Of a DNA stretch of 64,000 bases, positions 54,740-62,958 are shown piece after piece. Origin of the DNA: Alkalimonas cellulosilytica (lineage in GTDB: Bacteria; Pseudomonadota; Gammaproteobacteria; Enterobacterales; Alteromonadaceae). The stretch is taken from NCBI RefSeq assembly GCF_036325985.1, contig NZ_JAUHLI010000005.1, forward strand, positions 62,001 through 126,000, given 5' to 3'. Position numbers and translations under genes: made by a program. The notes under the pieces are model-generated. The model was not told the DNA's origin. It saw only the letters and a program-made list of their open reading frames with translations, and searched no databases. Position 1 is the stretch's first letter. The number at the start of each line of letters is the position of its first letter.

Positions 54740-55934
54740 TGCGTGCCAGCCTCCGTTTGATATTGGCCTGAGCCACGAAGAAATCAAATAATGGCGCGAA
54801 CAGGTTCGCAAACAGGATTGCCAGCATCATGCCTTCCGGATAAGCCGGGTTCACCACACGAATCATCACCACCATAAAGCCAATCAGAATACCGTAAGCC
54901 CATTTGCCTTCATTGGTGAATGAGGCTGAAACCGGATCTGTTGCCATAAAGAACATGCCAATCGCAAAACCACCGATCACCAGGTGCCAATGCCAAGGCA
55001 TAGCAAACAAGTGATTGGTCTCTGAACCAATGGCATTGAATAACAGCGCAGTTAACACCATACCGACCATCACACCCAACACAATGCGCCAGGAAGCAAT
55101 ACGGAAATAAATCAGTGCTAAACCACCAATCAACAACGCCAGGGTTGAGGTTTCACCGACAGAGCCTGGAATAAAGCCAAGGAAGGAGTCCCACCACAGC
55201 TGCATATCGCTGTAATCCAGAGTCGCATTTTGCCCCTGGCTCAGCAAGGTTGCACCTGAATAACCATCGGCTACTGTCCAGACTGCATCGCCGGAAATTT
55301 CTGCCGGGTAAGCAAAGAACAGGAAAGCACGGCCCGCCAGTGCAGGGTTTAAGAAGTTACGCCCTGTACCACCAAACACTTCTTTGGCAACCACCACACC
55401 AAAGGTAATACCCAGGGCAGCTTGCCACAGCGGAATGGTCGCGGGCAGGATCAGCGCAAACAAGATAGAAGTAACGAAGAAGCCTTCGTTGACTTCGTGC
55501 TTACGGACCGAAGCAAACAGCACTTCCCAGAAGCCACCCACCACAAAGACAGTGGCGTAAATCGGCAGGAACCAGCAAGCACCATAGAGCATTTTCATGC
55601 CCCAGCCAGAGCTTTCTGTCAGACTACCGCCAAGCAAATGGAAGAGACCGACCTGCCAGGTATCTGGCGTACCAAAACCTTCCGCCAGGGCCGCAACAGC
55701 CTGGTGACCGACATTAAACATGCCGAAGAACAAAGCCGGAAACAAAGCCAACCATACAAAGATCATAATTCGCTTCAAATCAATACTATCGCGAACATGG
55801 GTCTTGTTCTTAGTGACGTAGCCTGGCGTATAAAGGACAGTGGCGATGGCTTCGTACAGCGCGTACCACTTTTCATACTTACCGCCTTTCTCAAACTGCG
55901 GTTCAATGCGTTCTAAATAATGCTTTAAACTCAT
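54732..55934 (-). CDS. nqrB: Na+-translocating NADH:quinone reductase subunit B
   Basis: Core membrane subunit of 400 residues with about ten helices and the Na+ channel and quinone site. Covalent FMN attaches at T229 in DGYSGATL, recognised by ApbE. Other family landmarks are GGTGRNFLNPALAGRAFLFF (181-210 region) and the FMATDPVSA segment. Two bases after nqrA. Confidence 0.98.
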   Translation of the reverse strand: MSLKHYLERIEPQFEKGGKYEKWYALYEAIATVLYTPGYVTKNKTHVRDSIDLKRIMIFVWLALFPALFFGMFNVGHQAVAALAEGFGTPDTWQVGLFHLLGGSLTESSGWGMKMLYGACWFLPIYATVFVVGGFWEVLFASVRKHEVNEGFFVTSILFALILPATIPLWQAALGITFGVVVAKEVFGGTGRNFLNPALAGRAFLFFAYPAEISGDAVWTVADGYSGATLLSQGQNATLDYSDMQLWWDSFLGFIPGSVGETSTLALLIGGLALIYFRIASWRIVLGVMVGMVLTALLFNAIGSETNHLFAMPWHWHLVIGGFAIGMFFMATDPVSASFTNEGKWAYGILIGFMVVMIRVVNPAYPEGMMLAILFANLFAPLFDFFVAQANIKRRLARNV

Positions 55935-55936
55935 GA

Positions 55937-57274
55937 TTAGCCTTCCTTCTGGATCGTCGTCAGGCAGCTACGCAGAATGGAGCCATAATCGTACTTGCCT
56001 GGGCACACGAAGGTACACAAGGCCAAGTCTTCTTCGTCCAGTTCAAGGCAGCCGAGCGCCTGGGCACTGTCGGTATCACCGGAGCACAGATCACGCAACA
56101 ACAAAGTGGGCAGAATATCCAGGGGCATGACCCGCTCGTAATTTCCGATCGGTACCATGGCACGGGCCGAGCCGTTGGTAGTGGTAGTCAAGTTAAACAG
56201 CTTTTTAGGGCTCAGATGTCCCAAATAAGCACGGGTAACGGAAAACTTCTCGCTACCAGGGGCAATCCAACCCAAAAAGTGTTTCTCGCTGCCATCAGCT
56301 AATACCGACAGCTGATTATGGAAACGACCTAAATAACCATGCACGCCATGCGCTGTGGTTCCAGCCAGTACCGATCCCGAAATAATACGGTGCTCGCCAT
56401 CGGCAAGTTCACCAGCGGTCAGTTCTTCGACGGAAGCACCCAACACAGTTTTCAACAAACGTGGTGATTTCACTACAGGACCGGCCAAAGACACCACACG
56501 TTCCACCGGCAATTCACCACTGGTGAATAACTGGCCAATCGCAATGACGTCCTGATAACCGATGTGCCATACCACTTTTTGGATGGAAGCACCTTCCAGG
56601 AAGTGAATATGGGTACCTGGTAAGCCAGCCGGATGCGGCCCGGCAAACTCAGCAACCTCTACCCCGGTGACCGACGGCACATCAGCTCCGGCCTTTTTAC
56701 TCAGGTAGACTTTGCCATCGGTCAAATGCCGCAGCACGGTCAGGCCATGCTGAAAGGCGCTGGCCTGAGCCTTGATCACCACAGCCGGGTCTGCAGCCAG
56801 CGGATGGGTATCCATCGCGGTCACAAAAATAGCTTTGGCGGTACTGTCAATGGCTGGCGTCTGGCTAAATGGCCGGGTACGAAATGCCACCCATAAACCT
56901 GACTCGACCAGGTTTTTGCGAACCTGCTCTGAGCTGAGGCTAAGCAGTTGCTCTGCAGTGTACTTATCGAATTGCACAGCATCACTGCCCTGCACTTCAA
57001 TCACGACAGACTGCAATACCCGCTTAGCACCACGGTTGATTTCAACCACCTTGCCAGCTGCTGGCGCAGTAAAAATAACACCAGGGGTTTTCTTGTCTTC
57101 AAACAAGCCCTGGCCTTTTTTTACTGTATCGCCAACTTCGACCAACATGGTCGGACGCATACCATGAAACTCTTCGCCGAGTACGGCGACGCGCTTGATA
57201 GCAGGCCCGTCGGTTATCTCTTGTTTAGGACTGCCCGCGAGGGGAATGTCCAAGCCTTTTTTGAGTTTTATCAT
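55937..57274 (-). CDS. nqrA: Na+-translocating NADH:quinone reductase subunit A
   Basis: Cytoplasmic subunit that contributes to the quinone-binding region. The ATG at 57274 gives 445 residues beginning MIKLKKGLDIPLAG, the standard NqrA start. The open frame continues 57 codons upstream, but that part is non-coding leader with a promoter-like element. A biotinyl-lipoyl-like fold appears at VGDTVKKGQGLFEDKK. First gene of the eight-gene nqrABCDEF-apbE-nqrM transcript. Confidence 0.97.
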   Translation of the reverse strand: MIKLKKGLDIPLAGSPKQEITDGPAIKRVAVLGEEFHGMRPTMLVEVGDTVKKGQGLFEDKKTPGVIFTAPAAGKVVEINRGAKRVLQSVVIEVQGSDAVQFDKYTAEQLLSLSSEQVRKNLVESGLWVAFRTRPFSQTPAIDSTAKAIFVTAMDTHPLAADPAVVIKAQASAFQHGLTVLRHLTDGKVYLSKKAGADVPSVTGVEVAEFAGPHPAGLPGTHIHFLEGASIQKVVWHIGYQDVIAIGQLFTSGELPVERVVSLAGPVVKSPRLLKTVLGASVEELTAGELADGEHRIISGSVLAGTTAHGVHGYLGRFHNQLSVLADGSEKHFLGWIAPGSEKFSVTRAYLGHLSPKKLFNLTTTTNGSARAMVPIGNYERVMPLDILPTLLLRDLCSGDTDSAQALGCLELDEEDLALCTFVCPGKYDYGSILRSCLTTIQKEG

Positions 57275-57407
57275 ACGTACTTGCACTACTAGTTTGGGAA
57301 GAAACAGGTCCAGTTTTTCAGCTGCTAACCTCGCAGCGCACCCGATGACGATGGAACTTTCACCTACTTTGCGGTTCCAAAATCGGATACACGTATTAAA
57401 GGCGCGG

Positions 57408-57416
57408 ATTTTACCA
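57408..57416 (-). promoter_or_regulatory. Putative extended -10 promoter of the nqr operon
   Basis: On the minus strand TGGTAAAAT forms an extended -10 (TGn plus TAAAAT), followed by CCGCGCC. This lies about 135 bases before the nqrA ATG. No convincing -35 is present, which is tolerated by extended -10 promoters. The 352-base gap from nqrA to fabV holds this element and the fabV terminator; no further gene is seen in it. Confidence 0.45.
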
Positions 57417-57593
57417 TCAAACGCGGCCGCTATCCATGCGATCATGAAAATTTATCACGGTCGCACCGGTTGCATTTTAGTCTAGCCAATTTGCGCAAAT
57501 TTTCAGCAAATTGTGCTATTTTACTTGCTGTTGCCAGTAGCCGCCATGCCAACTTTGGTAGTACTCACCCTGCGCTGGGTTCAATCCGGCACG

Positions 57594-57616
57594 AAAAAGC
57601 CACCCGCGGGTGGCTT
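57594..57616 (-). terminator. fabV terminator
   Basis: Read on the minus strand, AAGCCACC-CGCG-GGTGGCTT forms an eight-bp stem (57597-57616) followed by TTT, starting 11 bases after the fabV stop. The loop can pair further (CCGCGG core). Confidence 0.75.
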
Positions 57617-57626
57617 GTACAAACGC

Positions 57627-58820
57627 TTAATCCAGCAGTTGCTGCAAAGGAACTTCGGGGTTAACATCGGCCTCGTAGTCAACACCCTCGATACCAAAAC
57701 CAAACAGCTGCAGAAAATCCTGATGGTAACCGGCATAGTCGGTCAGCGTATCAATGTTATCGGTTTCAACCTGCTGCCACAGAGCTTTCACTTCTGCCTG
57801 CACATGCTCAGCCAGCTCCTTACCATCCTGACGCAAGCGGCCTGCTTCATCAAGCTGTGGGGCTGAAGCATATAGCCCTTCACGGAACAAACCATCGATT
57901 TGCTCAATGCAGCCTTCATGGCTGCCTTCGGCTTTCATCACCCGGTACAACAAAGAGATATAGAGTGGCATAATCGGAATGGCGGAACTGGCCTGAGTGA
58001 CCACCGCTTTTAACGAAGCCACATAGGCTTTGCCTTTTTTATCCGCTAGCTTGCTGGTTAAAGCCGCTGCGGCCCTGTCCAGATCTTCTTTGGCTTTACC
58101 AATGGTGGCTTTGCCATAAATGGGCCAGGTTAACTCTTTACCGATGTAGGTATAAGCCACTGTCTGGCAGTTCTCAGCCAGCACACCGGCTGCATGCAAT
58201 TGATCCAGCCAGCGCTCCCAGTCTTCACCACCCATGACTTTCACCGTATTGAAGATTTCCTCATCATTGGCCGGCTCCACGCTGACTTCTTCAATCACCC
58301 GCTTGCTGGTGTTTAAATTTTTCTCGGTATAAGCCTTACCAATAGGTTTGAGCACGGAGCTGTAAATTTCGCCAGACTCCGGATCTTTGCGCCGTGGTGC
58401 TGCCAGACTATAGACCACCAAGTCAATTTTTCCCATCTCCTGTTGAATCACTTCGATGGTTTTGGCTTTTAGTTCATCGGTGAAAGCATCACCATTGATG
58501 TGCTTACACCAAAGACCGGCTTTACTGGCCTCCTGCTCAAACGCAGCGGTGTTGTACCAACCTGCCGAAGCAGTTTTACTGGCCATTGGTTCCTTTTCAA
58601 AGAAAATTCCCAGCGTCTTTGCGCCAGAACCAAAGGCTGCGGCAATCCGCGAAGCCAGGCCATAGCCCGTTGATGCCCCTATCACCAGTACATTTTTAGG
58701 GCCATTGCTGATAGCACCGCGCTGTTGTACATAGTCAATTTGTTGCTTTACATGGGCAGCACAACCTGTTGGATGGGCATTGGTACAGATAAAACCACGG
58801 ATTTTTGGTTGAATTACCAT
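57627..58820 (-). CDS. fabV: Trans-2-enoyl-ACP/CoA reductase FabV
   Basis: NADH-dependent enoyl reductase of the last fatty-acid elongation step; FabV enzymes are generally resistant to triclosan. 397 residues from the second of two adjacent ATGs (58820), starting MVIQPKIRGFICTNAHP. It has the long-SDR dinucleotide motif GASTGYGLASR and the FabV-specific catalytic Y-x8-K in IYGKATIGKAK. No fabI is in the window, so whether this is the only enoyl reductase is unknown. A terminator follows it. Confidence 0.95.
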   Translation of the reverse strand: MVIQPKIRGFICTNAHPTGCAAHVKQQIDYVQQRGAISNGPKNVLVIGASTGYGLASRIAAAFGSGAKTLGIFFEKEPMASKTASAGWYNTAAFEQEASKAGLWCKHINGDAFTDELKAKTIEVIQQEMGKIDLVVYSLAAPRRKDPESGEIYSSVLKPIGKAYTEKNLNTSKRVIEEVSVEPANDEEIFNTVKVMGGEDWERWLDQLHAAGVLAENCQTVAYTYIGKELTWPIYGKATIGKAKEDLDRAAAALTSKLADKKGKAYVASLKAVVTQASSAIPIMPLYISLLYRVMKAEGSHEGCIEQIDGLFREGLYASAPQLDEAGRLRQDGKELAEHVQAEVKALWQQVETDNIDTLTDYAGYHQDFLQLFGFGIEGVDYEADVNPEVPLQQLLD

Positions 58821-58933
58821 CATTCAGTCCTGTTCTTCAGTGAGGAAATTGCGACTAGTGTAAGACTTTAGCAGCCAAAGCTGGTCGGATCAGGGGATTT
58901 TAGCAGGCTTACAGCAGGGTAGCGAGTAAAGCA

Positions 58934-58988
58934 TGGCCGCATCCGCTGCCTTTGAGCCAGATGTACTCACCTCTCAGCGATGCGGCCA
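58934..58988. repeat. Inverted repeat between fabV and bolA
   Basis: TGGCCGCATC at 58934-58943 is the exact complement of GATGCGGCCA at 58979-58988. Four further pairs (GCTG / CAGC) form after a one-base bulge, closing a 26-base loop. On the minus strand it lies 28 bases beyond the bolA stop and is followed by TGCTTTACT, a weak T tract. It may be a bolA terminator or a 3' UTR structure. Nothing else is evident in this 195-base gap. Confidence 0.55.
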
Positions 58989-59015
58989 CAATGCTGCCAG
59001 GGTAAGGATAGATAC

Positions 59016-59357
59016 TCAGACAAGGGCTTTTTTTTCACTGCCCAGTTTGTCACCGCCCAGGCATTTCGGTGATGCAGGAGGCTTTTCGGCATAGTACTCG
59101 TACCATTCGCCTGGGGTGTAGGTGTGTAAAGCCAGGGCATGAATATCTTGCGCCAACTCTTCAGCGACAATCGCATTGACCGCTCTGTGACGCTGCAATA
59201 AGCGCATGCCTTCAAACTGTGGGGTCACAATTACCACTTTAAAGTGCGACTCCGATCCAGCAGGAACATTGTGCATGTGGCTTTCATTGATTACTTCCAA
59301 CACTACAGGATCAAATGCATCCAGTAATTTCTGCTCAATACGCGTGTGGATTAACAT
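59016..59357 (-). CDS. bolA: BolA family transcriptional/iron-sulfur regulator
   Basis: 113 residues with the BolA fold: N-terminal helix (LIHTRIEQKLLDAF), central NESHMHNVPAGSESHFKVVIV with the conserved histidine, and the FVGL-equivalent region VAEELAQDIHALALHTYTP (the histidine used with monothiol glutaredoxin for Fe-S binding). The C-terminal tail is disordered. The ATG at 59357 is preferred, since AAGGA is eight bases upstream; an ATG three codons earlier touches that site. Confidence 0.93.
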   Translation of the reverse strand: MLIHTRIEQKLLDAFDPVVLEVINESHMHNVPAGSESHFKVVIVTPQFEGMRLLQRHRAVNAIVAEELAQDIHALALHTYTPGEWYEYYAEKPPASPKCLGGDKLGSEKKALV

Positions 59358-59486
59358 AGACTTCATCCTTTTTTTGGTCCCTCTGCTTTACTCTAGTTAA
59401 CTCTACCGGACTTGCCAGTGGCTTAGTGCTGTCAAGTGTTTTGTTCGCAGCTAACCGGCTGGTGGCTCGTGAAAAAATAAATTGGT

Positions 59487-60110
59487 CTAAACAGCAGGCA
59501 CAATATAACGAAACGTCAGATTGAGCCGTCCGGCCGTCAAGCGGCTCTGTTTAGGAACCCGATGCAACCAATGCTGCTGCGTAGTGCCCGACATCAGCAA
59601 CAGATCGCCTGGCCCAAGCTCCAGCTGCAGTTGCCACGGCTGCTGACGATGCTTTAAATCAAAGCGCCTGGCCTGACCCAGGCTAAGCGAGGCAATACCA
59701 GGCTCCACCCCAAGCTCAGGTTCATTATCGGCATGCCAGCCCATGTGATCCAAACCGGAACGATACCAGTTCAGTAGCACTGAATTAAAAGGCTTTTCAA
59801 GCTGCTGCGATAATTGTTGCCGCCAACGGTCGACCAATGGGTGCCAGGGTTCAGGTGCAAACAGAGTGCCTGAATAACGGTAATGAGCATTCGTGTCTCC
59901 CATCCAAACCTGTCGCCTGGGGATCGGATGTTCTTTGCCAAACAAACGGATACTGGGTTGCTGCCATGTCAGCTGCTGCTGCAATTGCTGATAGCCGGCA
60001 TCTGCTTCATTAACAGGCAACCATCCACGCCAAAGCTGTAAGTCAGCACCGGGTAACTGCCAGCACTCTGGCTTGAGCTGCCGATCCACACGTGTCAAAA
60101 TAGCCGCCAT
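59487..60110 (-). CDS. AlkB-type 2-oxoglutarate/Fe(II) dioxygenase
   Basis: 207 residues resembling the AlkB-like (ALKBH2/3-type) repair dioxygenases. The iron ligands HxD appear in MGWHADNEPELG, and the distal His lies near TQQHWLHRVPK. The oxoglutarate-binding arginine is in RLTAGRLNLTFR. The nucleotide-flipping region FGKEHPIPRRQVW precedes the core. Likely oxidative repair of alkylated DNA or RNA, inferred from the family. Only 20 bases separate its start from rlmG on the opposite strand. Confidence 0.87.
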   Translation of the reverse strand: MAAILTRVDRQLKPECWQLPGADLQLWRGWLPVNEADAGYQQLQQQLTWQQPSIRLFGKEHPIPRRQVWMGDTNAHYRYSGTLFAPEPWHPLVDRWRQQLSQQLEKPFNSVLLNWYRSGLDHMGWHADNEPELGVEPGIASLSLGQARRFDLKHRQQPWQLQLELGPGDLLLMSGTTQQHWLHRVPKQSRLTAGRLNLTFRYIVPAV

Positions 60111-60130
60111 TCTTATTAAACTGAATTTGC

Positions 60131-61300
60131 ATGAATACGCATTTTACGTTGGCAGGGATCCATCTGCAATTAAAGCGCTGGCCAGCCAGGACAGACTTTG
60201 TCAATCTGCAGGCCTGGGATCTGGTGGATGAGTTGCTACTGACTGAGGCTTTTCGTCAGTTGGACGCTTTACCGGTTGATGAACGAAACGCTTTACCCGT
60301 GTTGTTGCTCAACGATCAGTTTGGCGCTTTGAGCTGCGCGCTTCTTGCCCGCTACCCCGAGCTAGCTTTAGTCCATAGCAGCGACTCTTACGTCAGCCAA
60401 CTTGCCTGTCAGGCCAACATGCAGCTAAACCAACTGCCAGCAACACAGCTAACGTTTATGAATAGCCTGAGTCCACTGCCAGCTGCCGCCTTGATAGTGC
60501 TTAAGGTGCCACGGGATCATGGCTTTCTTGGTTATCAACTGCAGAAACTGGCACCACTTATGACCAGCAGCCAGCAATTCATTGTCGCGGCACGGGCACG
60601 GGATATCCACAAAAACCTGCTGCAACTGTTCAATCAGACTGTTGGGCCCACTACCGCTTCCTTAACCATCCGCAAGTGCCGTTACCTGCACTGTCAGCCA
60701 GCACCAGGCAGCACAAAGTTGGCGCTTTCGTGGCCAAAGATCTGGTCGCTGCCAGACAGCCACCTGCAGTTGGTGAATCATGCCAATGTTTTTAGTGGCG
60801 AGAAGCTTGATATAGGCGCTCGCTTTTTCTTACAGCACCTGCCTGCCACCAAAGCCGGTGAAACTTTGGTAGATTTAGGCTGTGGCAACGGTGTACTCGG
60901 CTTGTCTGCGCTGGCAGCAAACCCCGAACTCAAAGTCACCTTTACTGATGAGTCGGCTATGGCGGTCGCTTCCGCCCAACAAAGTGTGCAACTAAGCCTG
61001 CCACAGTCACTTGCTGATTGCACTTTTTTGCAGGACGATGGTCTGAGCCAGCTAGCGACTGGCAGTACCGACTGGGTCCTTTGCAACCCGCCATTCCACC
61101 AACAGGATACCATCACAACGCATCTGGCACGGCAAATGTTTCGCGATGCCTGGCGGGTGTTAAAGCCCGGTGGAAAATTACGCATCGTTGCTAACCGTCA
61201 CCTGCCCTATGCACAGGAGCTTACCCGGCAGTTTGGCGGAGTAAGCTGCCTTGCCAGTCAGCAGAAATTTGTCATTTTGGAATCGGAGCGAAAAAGATGA
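60131..61300 (+). CDS. rlmG: 23S rRNA (guanine-1835-N2)-methyltransferase
   Basis: 389 residues in two tandem Rossmann halves. The N-terminal half is degenerate (LLNDQFGALSCALL, RARDIHKNLLQLF, VGPTTASL). The catalytic half begins VNHANVFSGEKLDIGARFFLQHLP, with SAM motif I DLGCGNGVLGL and the catalytic NPPFHQ. The N-terminal opening FTLAGIHLQLKRWPA and these segments match E. coli RlmG more closely than RsmC. It overlaps the start of yajG by four bases. Confidence 0.93.
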   Translation: MNTHFTLAGIHLQLKRWPARTDFVNLQAWDLVDELLLTEAFRQLDALPVDERNALPVLLLNDQFGALSCALLARYPELALVHSSDSYVSQLACQANMQLNQLPATQLTFMNSLSPLPAAALIVLKVPRDHGFLGYQLQKLAPLMTSSQQFIVAARARDIHKNLLQLFNQTVGPTTASLTIRKCRYLHCQPAPGSTKLALSWPKIWSLPDSHLQLVNHANVFSGEKLDIGARFFLQHLPATKAGETLVDLGCGNGVLGLSALAANPELKVTFTDESAMAVASAQQSVQLSLPQSLADCTFLQDDGLSQLATGSTDWVLCNPPFHQQDTITTHLARQMFRDAWRVLKPGGKLRIVANRHLPYAQELTRQFGGVSCLASQQKFVILESERKR

Positions 61301-61863
61301 AGTTGTCACTGCTGTGCCTGTTAACTGTGATACTCCTTTCAGGCTGTGCCAGCCCGCACAGGCCATTATTTGTGAATCCTGCCGTAGCTACTGAGCCGCA
61401 GTTACAGCTTAACAATACACGATTTAAGTGGCAGTTACAGGATAAACGAGCCAAGCCTGTCATGCTAAGCATTCAGACTGGTGATCAGTCGGTCAATTTA
61501 CAAAATAAGCCCGATTGGCGCAGCAAACTGCAGGCCCAGCTGCAACAGCGATTTCAGCAAGCAGGCGCCCGGCTTGATCCTACGGCTACCACCAACGTAC
61601 AGTTTAATGTTCTGACGCTCATCGCCAGAGCCAGACAACACCCGCTGGATCACGAAGTTCATTCTGAAGTCGTGATTGAAGTTGCGATTCACTCTACAGC
61701 CGGGCACTATCGCAAACGCTTTGCCGGCAACAGCAGCTATACAGCGCCCTTTAAAGTCGATCCTGCTTCGGTTGAGCGCGAGCTCAATCAGCTCGCTGAG
61801 CGGGTGCTGCACGATATTTTAAGCGATCAGCAATGGCAACAGTATTTGAGGAGACAAGCATGA
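61297..61863 (+). CDS. yajG: YajG family lipoprotein
   Basis: 188 residues with a lipoprotein signal (lipobox LLSGC, Cys17). The mature domain matches the YajG family (VNPAVATEPQ, a glutamine-rich central helix, and the conserved terminal NQLAERVLHDILSDQQWQQYL). Function unknown; in enterobacteria yajG neighbours bolA and ampG, and here the same set lies within 5 kb. It overlaps rlmG by four bases and the cyclophilin gene by four. Confidence 0.88.
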   Translation: MKLSLLCLLTVILLSGCASPHRPLFVNPAVATEPQLQLNNTRFKWQLQDKRAKPVMLSIQTGDQSVNLQNKPDWRSKLQAQLQQRFQQAGARLDPTATTNVQFNVLTLIARARQHPLDHEVHSEVVIEVAIHSTAGHYRKRFAGNSSYTAPFKVDPASVERELNQLAERVLHDILSDQQWQQYLRRQA

Positions 61864-62450
61864 AGCTTCTTATCACCGCAGCAGCCAGCATTTTACTCTG
61901 GTTCAGCTCAGCGCTCATGGCTGGCGAAAGTCTGCAGCCGGATAATCTCTTTCCGAAAGTGATCTTACACACCTCCTTGGGTGACATCACGGTAGAGCTG
62001 GATCGCAGCAGGGCTCCTATCACCGTCAATAATTTCTTAAGTTACGTCAAAACCCAGCGCTACAACGAGACTGTTTTCCACCGACTGATTAGCGACTTTG
62101 TGCTGCAAGGCGGTGGTTACAAGCAAGACTATGAGGCCATTACGACACTAGATGCCATTTTTAATGAGTCTGGTAATGGTTTGCGTAACGAAATTGGTAC
62201 CATTGCCATGGCACGCACCAGCAATCCGCATAGCGCCACCAGTCAGTTCTACTTCAACTTGTCCGACAATGATAGCCTGAACCCGGGAGCCCGCTGGGGG
62301 TATACCGTTTTTGGCCGGGTGATGGAAGGCATGGATATTTTGCAACAAGTGAACGACTGGGAAACGGCTCAACATAAAGTCACAGGGTGGCCAGATGTCC
62401 CGGTTGAGCCCATAGTGCTGCATCGTGTCAGCTTGGTACCAGAGGGCTAA
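61860..62450 (+). CDS. Periplasmic peptidyl-prolyl cis-trans isomerase (cyclophilin type)
   Basis: 196 residues starting at the ATG that overlaps the yajG stop (ATGA), with GAGGAG upstream. An N-terminal signal peptide (ending about ALMA-GES) is followed by a small cyclophilin domain: VILHTSLGDITVELDRSRAP, NFLSYVKTQRYNETVFHRLI, the QGGGY loop, and MARTSNPHSATSQFYFNL with the active-site motif. It resembles PpiA but I leave the symbol open. Probable fold-assistance in the periplasm. Confidence 0.93.
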   Translation: MKLLITAAASILLWFSSALMAGESLQPDNLFPKVILHTSLGDITVELDRSRAPITVNNFLSYVKTQRYNETVFHRLISDFVLQGGGYKQDYEAITTLDAIFNESGNGLRNEIGTIAMARTSNPHSATSQFYFNLSDNDSLNPGARWGYTVFGRVMEGMDILQQVNDWETAQHKVTGWPDVPVEPIVLHRVSLVPEG

Positions 62451-62547
62451 ACACCAAAACTATTTTTCCAGCAACCATCCGCTGGCCGGCTATACTTGCA
62501 AGAACAGCAGCACATTTTGCTGGCATCACAAGTACAGAGGTCGGTGT

Positions 62548-62868
62548 ATGCTGGAACAATTCATTGAACTTAAAACGCAGCAATTAATTTACTACGCCTC
62601 CCGCTATTTTCGCGGCAGGCTGCCTCACCGCGAGTTGCATCTCTTTATTTGGGACACGTTGGAAGAGTGGGCGCAATTTGGGATTCAGCTGAAAACCCCG
62701 CGCAATGAACAAGAACAGGTGTTCTGGCATCTGCTGCATCAGCTGGAGTGTTGGCCGGAGCAGCAACTGAAAAGTGATCCTATCTTGCAGCACAATATCC
62801 AAAGTTGTCTGAGCTATTTGCGGGGTAATGGTACCATTCCACTGGACTGTGTTGGGATCCGCCCTTAA
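62548..62868 (+). CDS. Conserved-looking hypothetical protein upstream of ampG
   Basis: 106 residues from the ATG at 62548, which has AGAGG eight bases upstream. The sequence is rich in aromatic, Leu and Gln residues (ELKTQQLIYYASRYF, LHLFIWDTLEEWAQFG), predicted helical and soluble, with no signal or membrane segment. Codon use looks like that of its neighbours. I do not recognise the family. It lies 90 bases before ampG on the same strand and could be co-transcribed with it. Confidence 0.7.
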   Translation: MLEQFIELKTQQLIYYASRYFRGRLPHRELHLFIWDTLEEWAQFGIQLKTPRNEQEQVFWHLLHQLECWPEQQLKSDPILQHNIQSCLSYLRGNGTIPLDCVGIRP

Positions 62869-62958
62869 CGTATTTCCATGTAGATTATTTAGCGCCAACT
62901 ATTTCCGAATCCCTCAGGCTTTGTTATGGTCTGAGCCATGCAGTTTCGAGAATGACCC

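Noticed and set aside
57275..57445. Longer nqrA frame with 57 extra residues
   Set aside because: The region contains a promoter-like element and the ATG at 57274 gives the standard NqrA N terminus.
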